Source: a virus
Direction: 5' to 3' (one strand)
Length of the DNA: 64,000 nucleotides
IMG/VR virus record: IMGVR_UViG_3300023179_005355
Location: 27,876-91,875 of that record
This document shows positions 1 to 7,734 of this stretch, in pieces. The position numbers and the translations under genes are program-made. Position 1 is the stretch's first letter; each line of letters starts with the position of its first letter. The notes under the pieces are model-generated. The model was given only the letters and a program-made list of their open reading frames with translations. It ran no database searches and had not been told where the DNA came from.

Positions 1-1
1 A

Positions 2-331
2 GATGATAAGTTAATTAACGAAAGCAACATAGTCTCTTGTCCGCGTAAAATTTACAATAACCATACGGACTATCCTAATGGGGATAATACCGTAGAAAAT
101 ATTGGTTTTTTTGGGTATTTTCAATTCTTTCATAAGAATATCATAATGCCCGAATTACAAAACAAAATATATCCTTTGCCAGAGAATATTGATGTTTCAC
201 AGCATGATATGATGTTTGTATCAAAATACTGGCAAAATAAACCAAACAAAAAAATTTATCTACCAGATGTATATGCTGTACATTGTGGTTTAATAGGCAC
301 CCACTGGCAAGGAAGAAAGCATGACCGATAA
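2..331 (+). CDS. C-terminal end of a glycosyltransferase-like protein (5' partial)
   Basis: The reading frame is open from the left edge (frame starting at base 2) and stops at 331, so only about 109 C-terminal residues are visible; the ATG at 146 is internal. The visible part contains aromatic patches (FFGYFQFF), a PEL..KIYPLPENIDVSQHD stretch, and ends with VHCGLIGTHWQGR. His/Trp-Gly endings of this kind occur in phage family-2 glycosyltransferases. The gene overlaps the next glycosyltransferase gene by 11 bp, which supports a shared operon and role. No nucleotide-sugar binding motif is visible because the N-terminal part is missing, so the family call is inferred mainly from context. Confidence 0.5.
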   Translation, partial: DDKLINESNIVSCPRKIYNNHTDYPNGDNTVENIGFFGYFQFFHKNIIMPELQNKIYPLPENIDVSQHDMMFVSKYWQNKPNKKIYLPDVYAVHCGLIGTHWQGRKHDR

Positions 332-1055
332 TTATAAGTGTTCATTATTTTGTTCTCTCTATAAAGGAGAAAAATTTATTGACGGCTACCTATACGATGT
401 TCTCAGACAGTCTATTTTTGAAAATATTGAATTTATTTTTTTAGATTGTAATTCTCCAGAATCAGAACACAGATATATCGAACCATTAGTAAAAAGATAT
501 GAGAATATCAAATATTATAGACTAGATTCAGATCCTGGACTGTATGCTGGTTGGAATAAAGCTATTCAATTATGTACAGCTCCTATAATTGGCAACTGGA
601 ATATAGATGATCGAAAAAACATACACAGTACAGAAATTTTACTTAAAGCTTTTGAAAGAGATGATTTACTGGATATTGCATATGGAATCACTTATATATC
701 TAATATTGCTAATGAAAAATATGAAGACAATACATATGATTCGATCTATCCTTGTTTGCCACACTCATTTAATAATCTATTCCTAAACAATAGTCCTCAC
801 TGTATGCCTCTATGGAAAAAGAATTTGCATGATAGATTTGGTTGGTTCGATGAAAACTATAAGACGGCTTCCGATGGAGATATGTGGTTGCGTTGTGCGG
901 TCGGAGGTGCTAGAATAAAGATGGTCAACCACCCGGTTGGCCTTTACTATCACAATCCTACTGGTAGGTCAACAAATCCAGAGCATCTACAGCAAATGAT
1001 TGATGAAGTAAATAGTATGAGACAAAAATATATTGGATATTTTAAAAATGGTTGA
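321..1055 (+). CDS. Glycosyltransferase family 2
   Basis: A 244-residue GT-A type glycosyltransferase. The N-terminus fits the family-2 pattern: a beta strand with CSLYKGEKFIDGYL, then EFIFLDCNSPES (acceptor region, residues ~35-47), a GLYAGWNKAI stretch typical of family 2, and NWNIDDRK (residues ~92-99), which supplies the acidic DD pair expected to bind metal and nucleotide-sugar. The C-terminal half has SDGDMWLRCAVGG, the usual ED/GD-x-W-LR acceptor and catalytic region. Its full length fits a single GT2 domain. The ATG is preceded by a GGAAG ribosome-binding site and overlaps the upstream gene. It probably transfers a sugar to phage or host surface glycan; donor and acceptor are unknown. 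Confidence 0.85.
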   Translation: MTDNYKCSLFCSLYKGEKFIDGYLYDVLRQSIFENIEFIFLDCNSPESEHRYIEPLVKRYENIKYYRLDSDPGLYAGWNKAIQLCTAPIIGNWNIDDRKNIHSTEILLKAFERDDLLDIAYGITYISNIANEKYEDNTYDSIYPCLPHSFNNLFLNNSPHCMPLWKKNLHDRFGWFDENYKTASDGDMWLRCAVGGARIKMVNHPVGLYYHNPTGRSTNPEHLQQMIDEVNSMRQKYIGYFKNG

Positions 1056-1191
1056 AATTATATTAATGTTCTTGGCTTTGGCAATTGTATTTGGTATGGT
1101 CGATGGTCAATATAGGCTTAGTGATAGGTCTAGTTGTAGTAGGCTATATTCATCAAAAAATTTATTTACTTTTTTATTTACCGATAATTAA
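1048..1191 (+). CDS. Possible 47-aa single-pass membrane protein
   Basis: A short frame starts with ATG inside the last codons of the upstream glycosyltransferase and ends 13 bp before the next likely start at 1205. The first ~18 residues (MVEIILMFLALAIVFGMV) form a convincing membrane helix, followed by a polar Ser/Arg-rich tail. Another frame across the same DNA (from a TTG at 1085) also gives hydrophobic residues and is continuous with the downstream gene, so the downstream protein could instead carry an N-terminal membrane segment. The tight spacing on both sides favours a separate small gene, but only weakly. Confidence 0.35.
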   Translation: MVEIILMFLALAIVFGMVDGQYRLSDRSSCSRLYSSKNLFTFLFTDN

Positions 1192-1204
1192 TTTTACTAA
1201 ACTT

Positions 1205-1735
1205 ATGAACAGACTCCAAAATCAAAGAGTTTATTTGGCCGGTGCGATGGATAGGGTTGCTGACAGGGGTGCGACTTGGAGAGATAATATTACGCCGTTT
1301 TTGGAAGAAATGGGTGTTGTAGTTTTCAATCCTATAACAAAACCCACTAACACAGGGATGGAAGATAGAGATTCTCATGTTGTTAAAACTAAACTAAAGC
1401 AAAAAGAACGATATGACGAATTATCAGAAATGATGAAAGTTATTCGTAGGGTGGATTTAAGACTCGTAGACATTAGTGATTTTTTAATAGTTAATCTAAA
1501 TCTAGATATTCATCCTTGCGGCACATATGAAGAAATTTTTTGGGCTAATCGACAAAAAAAACCAATAATCATTCATATGGAGCAAGGCAAAATCAATGCC
1601 CCAGACTGGTTGTTCGGCACCATTCCTCATCAAACCATTTTTTCTTCATGGGGTGATATAAAGGACTATCTGTCTCATATTAATACTTCCGAAAATATAG
1701 ACACATACAAACGATGGTATTTTTTTTCGGTTTAA
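1205..1735 (+). CDS. Nucleoside 2-deoxyribosyltransferase-like protein
   Basis: A protein of about 176 residues if started at the ATG at 1205. The opening VYLAGAM followed by an aromatic/Trp-Arg segment, a VFNP strand, a long charged helix, VDLRLVDISDFLIVN (residues ~78-92) and GTYEEIFWA (~100-108) match the nucleoside 2-deoxyribosyltransferase fold, in which the acidic residue of the G-T-x-E-x motif is the catalytic nucleophile. The family exchanges bases on deoxyribonucleosides or hydrolyses dNMPs. The same frame extends upstream to a TTG at 1085 with a hydrophobic leader, but the family core starts with the beta strand after 1205. Its neighbour is a GMP reductase, so a purine nucleotide role is plausible. 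Confidence 0.65.
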   Translation: MNRLQNQRVYLAGAMDRVADRGATWRDNITPFLEEMGVVVFNPITKPTNTGMEDRDSHVVKTKLKQKERYDELSEMMKVIRRVDLRLVDISDFLIVNLNLDIHPCGTYEEIFWANRQKKPIIIHMEQGKINAPDWLFGTIPHQTIFSSWGDIKDYLSHINTSENIDTYKRWYFFSV

Positions 1736-1736
1736 T

Positions 1737-1940
1737 ATGCCCAAATACTATGTTAAATCTGGTCAGATAAAATATATTATAGATTGTAATGACCCAATAT
1801 CTGCAATCTTATCCGCTCTTTATCATTTTAAAGGCCGGGGTATGATCACCGGACCCAAAATTTGTGTTAGCGAATGTGGATTTGATAGCCATCAAACATG
1901 GAAGTGTTATAATACAGACGAGTTTTTAAAGAAAATATAA
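1737..1940 (+). CDS. Small conserved-type phage protein of unknown function
   Basis: This 67-residue protein begins one base after the preceding stop and ends two bases before the GMP reductase start, so it is clearly part of the same transcription unit. It starts MPKYYVKSG and contains mixed beta-type segments (IKYIIDCNDP, KICVSECGF) and four Cys residues (positions ~17, 43, 47, 57) without a clean zinc-finger spacing. No membrane segment. I do not recognise a family with known function. Confidence 0.6.
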   Translation: MPKYYVKSGQIKYIIDCNDPISAILSALYHFKGRGMITGPKICVSECGFDSHQTWKCYNTDEFLKKI

Positions 1941-1942
1941 CT

Positions 1943-3043
1943 ATGCAAAAAATTATTGATGAACTTAAGCTTGATTTTGATGATGTTTTAATAGTACCTC
2001 AAAGATCAACACTGACTAGTCGTTCAGAAATTCATTTGGAACGCACATTTAATTTTTATCATTCTCCCAGACAATGGACGGGAATACCCATTATGTGTGC
2101 GAATATGAGTTTCTGCTCATTTGGATTAGCTCAAGAACTGGCAAAACTAAAAATGATAGCCTGTTTACACAAGTATCATTCGGTTGATAGTTTGTTGCAG
2201 TATTTTACCGACCATCCTAATAATCTTGACTATACTTTTGTCTCTATTGGATACAAGAAAAGCGACCTCAATCACCTGCTAGAACTCAAGGACAAACTTG
2301 GAAAACAACCTAATATTTGCATAGATGTTCCTAATGGACACATGGATGTGTTTGTAAAATATTGCAAAAAAGTTAGGGATCAATTCTCTGAGTCTATTAT
2401 CATAGCTGGTAATGTTACGAATACCTCATCTACTCAGGAATTATTGATATATGGTGGTGTTGATATTGTAAAAACCGGAATAGGAGGAGGGTCAGCTTGT
2501 ACTACAAGGTTCTTGACAGGCTGCGGAGTGCCTCAATTGTCCTGTTGTTTAGAAAATGCCTATGTAGCCCACGGTCTTCAAAACGGAGCTAAAAAGCTTG
2601 GATTAATATGTTCTGATGGAGGACATAGAACTGTTGGAGATGTATGTAAGGCTTTATGTGCTGGTAGTGACTTTGTGATGCTCGGAGGATATTTTGCTGG
2701 TAGCGAGCCGTGCGAAGGAGAGTGGGAATTAGGCGGAGATTATTCAACAATAGTTGGAACTGATAAAAAAACCAAGGGCAGATTTACGTATTATGGGATG
2801 AGCACGCATCATTCACAAGACACATTTGAAGATGGAACAAAAGACTACAGAGCATCCGAAGGAACAAAAATAACAGTTAATTACAAAGGAACAATCGGTG
2901 AAGTTACGCAAGAGTTATTGGGAGGAATCCGCTCATGTTGTTGCTATGTAGGAGCCTCTCATATCAAATACATGGCTAAATGCAGCCAATTCTGTAAAGT
3001 CAATAAAATACATAATAACAACAATCCAATTTTAGGTGTTTAA
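1943..3043 (+). CDS. guaC: GMP reductase (IMPDH/GMPR family)
   Basis: A 366-residue TIM-barrel enzyme predicted to convert GMP to IMP with NADPH. The N-terminus has the family start LDFDDVLIVPQRST. The catalytic loop GIGGGSACTTR places Cys at residue 186, the position I recall for E. coli GuaC. It is followed by TGCGVPQLS, the SDGGHRTVGDV phosphate-binding strand, AGSDFVMLGG and YYGMSTHHSQ. YRASEG (Glu ~306) matches the GMP-reductase glutamate region, and GGIRSCCCYVGA matches the C-terminal signature. There are no CBS domains and no IMPDH flap, and the length is near that of GuaC (about 347), so reductase is favoured over IMP dehydrogenase. It lies next to a deoxyribosyltransferase-like gene. 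Such a gene is uncommon in phages. Confidence 0.88.
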   Translation: MQKIIDELKLDFDDVLIVPQRSTLTSRSEIHLERTFNFYHSPRQWTGIPIMCANMSFCSFGLAQELAKLKMIACLHKYHSVDSLLQYFTDHPNNLDYTFVSIGYKKSDLNHLLELKDKLGKQPNICIDVPNGHMDVFVKYCKKVRDQFSESIIIAGNVTNTSSTQELLIYGGVDIVKTGIGGGSACTTRFLTGCGVPQLSCCLENAYVAHGLQNGAKKLGLICSDGGHRTVGDVCKALCAGSDFVMLGGYFAGSEPCEGEWELGGDYSTIVGTDKKTKGRFTYYGMSTHHSQDTFEDGTKDYRASEGTKITVNYKGTIGEVTQELLGGIRSCCCYVGASHIKYMAKCSQFCKVNKIHNNNNPILGV

Positions 3044-4110
3044 TGAATATTAACTTAGCAGCGCCCATAAACAGTACCGGCTACGGTATTGCTTCATTTA
3101 ATATAATTAAGGCTTTAAACGCATCGGGAAATACAATATCTTATTTTCCTATAGGACAACCTTCAGTCGAGTCTCAATCAGATCATGACTATGTAATACA
3201 AATATTAAAGCAAAGATATTTATGTGATATCAATGCGCCCTTTCTTAAAATTTGGCACCAATTTGATTTATTAGAACACGTTGGTCGTGGAAAATATTTT
3301 GCTTTTCCTTTTTTTGAATTAGACACTTTTAATGATATAGAAATCAATAGTCTTAGAGTCCCCAATGGAATTTTCGCTACCAGTAAATGGGCAGCAAATA
3401 TAATATCCAATCACGTTAATACTCCTACATTTGTGGCTCCGCTAGGGGTGGACTTGTCTTTATTCGATCCGGTCAAATATAACAATGTTTCACCATCATC
3501 AGATAAATATGTGTTTATCAACATAGGAAAATGGGAAGTTCGTAAAGGTCATGATATTTTATTAGAATTATTTACGAATGCTTTTCCAAATAATAATAAT
3601 GTAGAATTATGGATTTTAGCTTCAGAAACAACAAATTCCTATTCTTCACCGACAGAAATACAGCAATGGAAAAATATGTATAAACACGATAATATAAAAA
3701 TATTTTCAGGTTTTAATAATCACGCAGATATTGCAAAATTAATTTCTCAAGCTAATTGTGGAATTTTTCCTTCTAGAGCAGAGGGTTGGAATATGGAGCT
3801 ATTAGAGTGTATGGCTATGAACAAGCCGGTTATCGCGACTAATTACTCTGCCCATACTGAATTTTGTAATACGGACAACTCATATTTAGTAGATATCCTA
3901 AATACTGAAAAGGCTAATGATGGTAAGGCTTTTGTTGGCCAAGGTAATTGGGCTAAAATTGGAGCTTCAGAAAAAGACCAGTTTATAGACCACATGCGAT
4001 ATATGGTCAATAATAACATAGTTAATAATAATGCTGGTGTAAATACAGCTAGACAACTTTCCTGGACTAATACAGCACAAACCATTTTAAATCATATTAA
4101 CGGTAATTAA
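3043..4110 (+). CDS. Glycosyltransferase family 4 (GT-B fold)
   Basis: A 355-residue GT-B glycosyltransferase. The N-terminal domain starts with a beta strand and Gly-rich loop (MNINLAAPINSTGYG). The linker VFINIGKWEVRKGHD (residues ~162-176) is the standard 'G-x-x-x-x-KG-x-D' entry to the C-terminal Rossmann domain. The donor-binding motif GIFPSRAEGWNMELLECMA (residues ~242-260) shows the family-4 E-x7-E pattern and is followed by KPVIATNYSAHTEF. The start overlaps the GMP reductase stop as TAATG. It uses a nucleotide-activated sugar; acceptor and sugar are unknown. Confidence 0.85.
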   Translation: MNINLAAPINSTGYGIASFNIIKALNASGNTISYFPIGQPSVESQSDHDYVIQILKQRYLCDINAPFLKIWHQFDLLEHVGRGKYFAFPFFELDTFNDIEINSLRVPNGIFATSKWAANIISNHVNTPTFVAPLGVDLSLFDPVKYNNVSPSSDKYVFINIGKWEVRKGHDILLELFTNAFPNNNNVELWILASETTNSYSSPTEIQQWKNMYKHDNIKIFSGFNNHADIAKLISQANCGIFPSRAEGWNMELLECMAMNKPVIATNYSAHTEFCNTDNSYLVDILNTEKANDGKAFVGQGNWAKIGASEKDQFIDHMRYMVNNNIVNNNAGVNTARQLSWTNTAQTILNHINGN

Positions 4111-4112
4111 TT

Positions 4113-4649
4113 ATGCCAATTCCTAAGCCAAATTCAGATGAAAAATCTAAAGATTTTGTTGCTCGTTGCATGAGTAATGAAACAATGCAAAAAGAATATC
4201 CAGACTCAGGACAAAGAGTGGCTATCTGTCTTGGTCAAACAAAGTCATCCCTTATAGAGCAGGTCTGTGAAATTTTAAATTACTCTGATGCGACCCAAGA
4301 TGAAGACGGCGAAGAATTAACAAAATCAAATTTAGTAATACCAAATGATAATGATTATGTAGATATTGCCGAGCTGACAGAGGAATTCGATCTATATGCA
4401 ATATCATCCGAATATCAAGGTCGTAAAGTAACTTTAAATAAACCCTTTAGAACTCCGGGTGGGCCTAAAAAATTTAGCGTATATGTTAAAAACGAAAAGG
4501 GTAATGTTGTAAAAGTTAATTTTGGTGATCCAAACATGAAAATTAAGAAGAATATCCCAGAACGACGAAAAAGTTTTAGAGCCAGACACAACTGCGATAA
4601 TCCGGGACCAAAGTGGAAAGCAAGATATTGGTCTTGCAGAGCATGGTGA
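4113..4649 (+). CDS. Conserved phage protein with N-terminal MPIPKP and C-terminal RARHNC modules
   Basis: A 178-residue protein with two recognisable ends and a variable acidic middle. The N-terminus (MPIPKPNSDEKSKDFVARCM...YPDSGQRVAICL) is a short helical module common in tailed-phage proteins. The C-terminus (GDPNMKIKKNIPERRKSFRARHNC, then ARYWSCRAW) is a conserved basic, Cys-containing module found in phage head-assembly neighbourhoods, often near prohead proteases. The two Cys and one His of the C-terminal module could bind metal. The exact role is unknown. It is followed 17 bp later by a ferritin-like gene with a good AGGAG site. Confidence 0.6.
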   Translation: MPIPKPNSDEKSKDFVARCMSNETMQKEYPDSGQRVAICLGQTKSSLIEQVCEILNYSDATQDEDGEELTKSNLVIPNDNDYVDIAELTEEFDLYAISSEYQGRKVTLNKPFRTPGGPKKFSVYVKNEKGNVVKVNFGDPNMKIKKNIPERRKSFRARHNCDNPGPKWKARYWSCRAW

Positions 4650-4665
4650 TAGGAGTAATTATACG

Positions 4666-5229
4666 ATGTCTTTAAAAAGTTTAGAAGAATTAATTAAGGA
4701 ACAACAGAACATGAATCATGAAAAAACAAAAGCTGCTGAATATGTAGCAGATGAAACCTTTAAGAATATGGCTCAAGATTCAGTTATTGAATTACTGAAA
4801 GAAGCTCTTGTTATTCACTGGGAACAAACACAAATGCTTACTGCAATAGGTGAGCATCTTGATAGGTGGGGCTATAAAAAAATAGCAGATATTATCAAGA
4901 AAGATGCAGAAGAAGAGCATGACCATGCCAGAATAGTTTTAAATAGGCTAGAGTTTTTTGACACTACAGTGGTCTACAATGCTCCTCAAGTAGTGTGGCC
5001 CAGACATGATATGTTAGGTATATTAAATGCAATATTAGCTTCGGTGGTTAAAGCTGCTGTAAACGAAAGAGCACTCATAACGTCTGCTAGAAATGCTGGA
5101 GATGAACTTACGGCTAATATAACGATACCTTTGCTACAGGGGTCTGAGAAAGGCATCATAGAGATGCAAGCATATCTGAAACAAGCAGAACAAATGAGTC
5201 TACAAAACTTTTTAAGCATTTTAGTATAA
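4666..5229 (+). CDS. Ferritin-like / bacterioferritin-like diiron protein
   Basis: A 187-residue helical protein. Residues ~35-105 resemble a bacterioferritin/ferritin-like four-helix bundle: SVIELLKEALVIHWEQTQ, then GEHLDRWGYKKIADII and KKDAEEEHDHARIVLNRLEF, which carries an E-x-x-H diiron-type motif. Later helices (KAAVNERALITSARNAGDEL and GSEKGIIEMQAYLKQAEQM) complete the bundle. It lacks the Dps N-terminal tail and its length is near that of Bfr (about 158) with an extra N-terminal helix. In the family, iron is oxidised and stored or held at a di-iron site. Here it could protect phage DNA or serve as a virion or metal-handling protein; this is inference. It is preceded by AGGAG 11 bp from the ATG. 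Confidence 0.6.
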   Translation: MSLKSLEELIKEQQNMNHEKTKAAEYVADETFKNMAQDSVIELLKEALVIHWEQTQMLTAIGEHLDRWGYKKIADIIKKDAEEEHDHARIVLNRLEFFDTTVVYNAPQVVWPRHDMLGILNAILASVVKAAVNERALITSARNAGDELTANITIPLLQGSEKGIIEMQAYLKQAEQMSLQNFLSILV

Positions 5230-5252
5230 ATAAAGAATAAGGAGTTTTACCA

Positions 5253-5858
5253 ATGAGCAGATTTCATGATCTTTTAAATTCACTTAATGAAAGCATTAAA
5301 GCAAGCATGGGCTGTGGAGGTAACTGTGGAGAATATGAACACGATATGGAAACAGAGGATTCTTCTACTGAACAGCGCAAAGAAGATTTAGAAGATGAAT
5401 TAGAACTAGAAATGATTAAGAGAAAGCTCAAAGAACTCCGAAAAACTAAAGCAGAAGACGGAGATTTTCTCGAAGTAGAAGACATGGAAGTCGAAACCAT
5501 TGAGCAAGAAATGATGGAGTATAAGAAAGACTTTTATGAGATGAGCGTCGGCTCTATCAGAGCCATCATGACTCATGCTCAAGAGATTTTAGCAGCATTG
5601 GAAAACCCATCGGTATCAGAGAACTTGACAGAGAGCTGGTTACAGGGTAAAATCGCCATTACTGAGGATTACATGCGTACTATTCACGATTTTGTCATGT
5701 TTGTCTCAGACGCTGCCGATACTAAGTCTGCGGAGCGACCTGGATTATGGGAAAATATTCGTAAAAAGAAAGAACGCATGGGCAAGAAATATCGACCAGC
5801 AAAACCTGGAGATAAGGACCGTCCAGATTCTGATCAGTGGAAAAAGTTAACTAAGTAA
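5253..5858 (+). CDS. Acidic, helical phage protein (possible scaffold-like)
   Basis: A 201-residue protein preceded by AAGGAG. Residues ~30-95 are very acidic and predicted coiled coil (EDLEDELELEMIKRKLKELRK and following). Residues ~95-160 form a helical domain (SVGSIRAIMTHAQEILAALE, then LQGKIAITEDYMRTIHDFV), and the C-terminus is basic (GLWENIRKKKERMGKKYRP, AKPGDKDRP). The helical domain followed by a 'GLW-x-NI-x-x-K' basic tail recurs in large phages as a protein of unknown function. A Cys cluster (CGGNCGEYEH) lies near residue 21. Charge layout and neighbours suggest a head-assembly or DNA-associated accessory role, without proof. Confidence 0.6.
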   Translation: MSRFHDLLNSLNESIKASMGCGGNCGEYEHDMETEDSSTEQRKEDLEDELELEMIKRKLKELRKTKAEDGDFLEVEDMEVETIEQEMMEYKKDFYEMSVGSIRAIMTHAQEILAALENPSVSENLTESWLQGKIAITEDYMRTIHDFVMFVSDAADTKSAERPGLWENIRKKKERMGKKYRPAKPGDKDRPDSDQWKKLTK

Positions 5859-5892
5859 TTTTCAAGTTTTAGGATTCTAAAAAGGACACATA

Positions 5893-6492
5893 ATGCAAAG
5901 AACATATGACAGTTTGGACTCGTATATAAATTTAGCTAAAAAAACGATTGCGAAATTTGGACCAAGATTTTATAATGGTCTGTCGGCAGAAATGTTAAAA
6001 AATACAGATGCGGTATCAGATGTTGCTACCGCTATCATGTATGCAGATTGGCGCTTTGATCCTAATAGGTCTGGTAAAAGCGGACAAAAGAAAACTCTAT
6101 ATTCTTATCGTAATCAATGTGCTATATGGGCTATTAAAACCTATGTAACTAATAAATATAAAAAGCATATTGATACAAATATTAGCTTAAACTTCAGCGA
6201 AGATGGTGCTGACTCTTCTTTTTATTCCTCTATACCCGATAATAAGGCAGCAGACCCAGTAGATGTGCTGATTGCTAAGGAAGAATCAGAGTGCTTGAGT
6301 ACAAACATAGATCAATTGCTGAATAATAGTATCTTGTCCGAAAAACAAAAAATACAAATTAAAATGTATTATCTAGAAAATCATACGTTGTCTTATATTG
6401 GTAAAAAGTTTGGAGTGTCTAGAGAAGCTATTCGACAAAACATTAAACGAGCACTGGATATTATTAGATCTTATGATAAATGCACAGCTTAG
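5893..6492 (+). CDS. Phage RNA polymerase sigma factor (sigma-70 family)
   Basis: A 199-residue sigma-like protein. Residues ~44-95 (VSDVATAIMYADWRFDPNR, then LYSYRNQCAIWAIKTYVTNKY) resemble sigma region 2. Residues ~148-192 are a clear region 4 helix-turn-helix: LSEKQKIQIKMYY followed by HTLSYIGKKFGVSREAIRQN, then IKRALDIIR. The 'G-V-S-R-E-x-I-R-Q' helix is the -35 recognition helix signature. Length and domain order fit small phage sigma factors that redirect host RNA polymerase to middle or late promoters. The repeated GGTGTATWA motif upstream of several genes here is a candidate target. The start is chosen after an AAAGGA site. Confidence 0.8.
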   Translation: MQRTYDSLDSYINLAKKTIAKFGPRFYNGLSAEMLKNTDAVSDVATAIMYADWRFDPNRSGKSGQKKTLYSYRNQCAIWAIKTYVTNKYKKHIDTNISLNFSEDGADSSFYSSIPDNKAADPVDVLIAKEESECLSTNIDQLLNNSILSEKQKIQIKMYYLENHTLSYIGKKFGVSREAIRQNIKRALDIIRSYDKCTA

Positions 6493-6826
6493 TCTCATTG
6501 TACCAATATTTATACCATCACTTAATACATATCAGATACTTTCAACAATAGACTATGATATCAATTTTCCGTCTATTGAAATATCTGTGAATCAAAACAT
6601 AGACGAGACTATACCAGTATTACTGAGTAGGTATTTGAAAGAATCTGATGGGGTTACGCCCAAATTAACTGATGTTAAAATAGATGACATATTAACTATT
6701 TATTATTTATGTTTTGTTAACTATGAAATAAAAACTATCAACGGAGTGCTAAAAAATATAGATGTCAATACAAACATATTTCCATCGAATGCTAAAAAAA
6801 TTATTTCGCTCCTCGTCAAATCATAA
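6473..6826 (+). CDS. Hypothetical phage protein
   Basis: The ATG at 6473 overlaps the end of the sigma-factor gene by 20 bp and gives 117 residues; the same frame is open upstream but inside the sigma gene. The protein begins with a beta-rich, hydrophobic segment (LSLIVPIFIPSLNTYQIL), has a middle part FPSIEISVNQNIDETIPVLLSRYL, and a helical part IDDILTIYYLCFVNYEIKTI. No catalytic or zinc motif. I recognise no family. Its position between the sigma factor and another unknown gene, with overlaps on both sides, suggests translational coupling. Confidence 0.5.
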   Translation: MINAQLSLIVPIFIPSLNTYQILSTIDYDINFPSIEISVNQNIDETIPVLLSRYLKESDGVTPKLTDVKIDDILTIYYLCFVNYEIKTINGVLKNIDVNTNIFPSNAKKIISLLVKS

Positions 6827-7202
6827 AGAAGATGGGGAACTATCAATAAATAATAATGTCATAATAAATAATATCCACACTCTTAGCATAGTCCTGCATC
6901 CAAATGATAACGTAGATATTATTATGATGCATCCAAATTTAGAGAACTTGTCATTAACAGAAATTGCTTTTGAGGCAGAAAAATTTGCTGAGTTATTAGT
7001 TTATATAACCAATCCTTTAGTAGAACCGAAATTATTGACGACTATAACAAATAAAACAAAGAAAAAAGATACGACCACCAAAGAGCATTTATTCTACGAT
7101 AATGTAATTACCTACTATCGCTTAGTAAAAGCCGAATTCGAAAAAAACCTAGGTGATAATGGTCCCGTAGTCAGGCCAAGAGCAGCGTTTAGTCTGAAAT
7201 AG
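6789..7202 (+). CDS. Hypothetical phage protein
   Basis: About 137 residues from the ATG at 6789 (an earlier in-frame start at 6762 is possible); it overlaps the previous gene by 38 bp. The N-terminus is basic (MLKKLFRSSSNHKE), followed by a beta-rich part (NNVIINNIHTLSIVLHPNDNVDIIMMHPN), a helix (TEIAFEAEKFAELLVYITNP) and a C-terminal GPVVRPRAAFSL tail. No known motif was recognised. It is the last gene before an intergenic region with a GGTGTATAG motif, so it probably ends a transcription segment. Confidence 0.5.
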   Translation: MLKKLFRSSSNHKEDGELSINNNVIINNIHTLSIVLHPNDNVDIIMMHPNLENLSLTEIAFEAEKFAELLVYITNPLVEPKLLTTITNKTKKKDTTTKEHLFYDNVITYYRLVKAEFEKNLGDNGPVVRPRAAFSLK

Positions 7203-7240
7203 CTCTTGTTTATTGGCCAAGTTTTCCTTACTATATTGTG

Positions 7241-7249
7241 GGTGTATAG
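7241..7249 (+). promoter_or_regulatory. Candidate phage promoter motif GGTGTATAG
   Basis: In the 91-bp gap before the gene at 7294 the sequence GGTGTATAGTATA occurs, 53 bp before the ATG. Close relatives of this motif occur at similar distances before 9119, 9775 and 23924. No sigma-70 -35/-10 pair is visible in the same gap, so this may be a promoter class read by the phage sigma factor. Confidence 0.4.
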
Positions 7250-7293
7250 TATAGTATATCTGTCTGTTCTTACCTAAGAAATAAGTATCAACT

Positions 7294-7734
7294 ATGACCA
7301 ACCTTATATCCTGGCAAAAATGGTTCGATCCATTCGGATCTGATGATATTGAAGATGTTGATCATGACCCATATTTGGGAGACTACGAGGACTCGGAATC
7401 GGATAAGTCTAAATACAACGATAGTCATGAAGAAACAGATTCAGAGAAAGAAGAATTACATAAAGCACACCGTGTAAGAGTTATAGCCACTCCTATGGGC
7501 ATGATACCTGTCACAGACAATACCATGAGTGGTAAAATTTTTAATTTTTGGATTGGTCATACTAATTTTGATATCACGCAGAAAGTAGCGGATGTGATTG
7601 AGACCACTGACGGTGTTGAAACTTTAGATATTTTTACCAGATATAGATTCCGAATTGCTATAGGTAAAGCATTTGATGATTCGTCTGTTATGAGAGATGT
7701 TAATCGCAGAGTATACTCGGAGCTATCTGAATAA
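7294..7734 (+). CDS. Conserved phage protein of unknown function
   Basis: A 146-residue protein. The first ~60 residues are strongly acidic and likely disordered (DDIEDVDHDPYLGDYEDSES region). The C-terminal ~85 residues form a compact domain: HRVRVIATPMGMIPVTDN, FNFWIGHTNFDITQKVADVI and DGVETLDIFTRYRFRIAIGK. This domain resembles a widespread large-phage protein of unknown function. It begins a transcription segment preceded by the GGTGTATAG motif, and its stop overlaps the ClpP-like start by one base (TAATG). Confidence 0.6.
   Translation: MTNLISWQKWFDPFGSDDIEDVDHDPYLGDYEDSESDKSKYNDSHEETDSEKEELHKAHRVRVIATPMGMIPVTDNTMSGKIFNFWIGHTNFDITQKVADVIETTDGVETLDIFTRYRFRIAIGKAFDDSSVMRDVNRRVYSELSE

Noticed and set aside
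1085-1204. N-terminal extension of the deoxyribosyltransferase-like protein from TTG 1085
   Set aside because: A hydrophobic leader is unexpected for this enzyme family, and the ATG at 1205 gives a standard start. A separate small frame (1048-1191) fits the gap, so the extension is not used, though it is not excluded.
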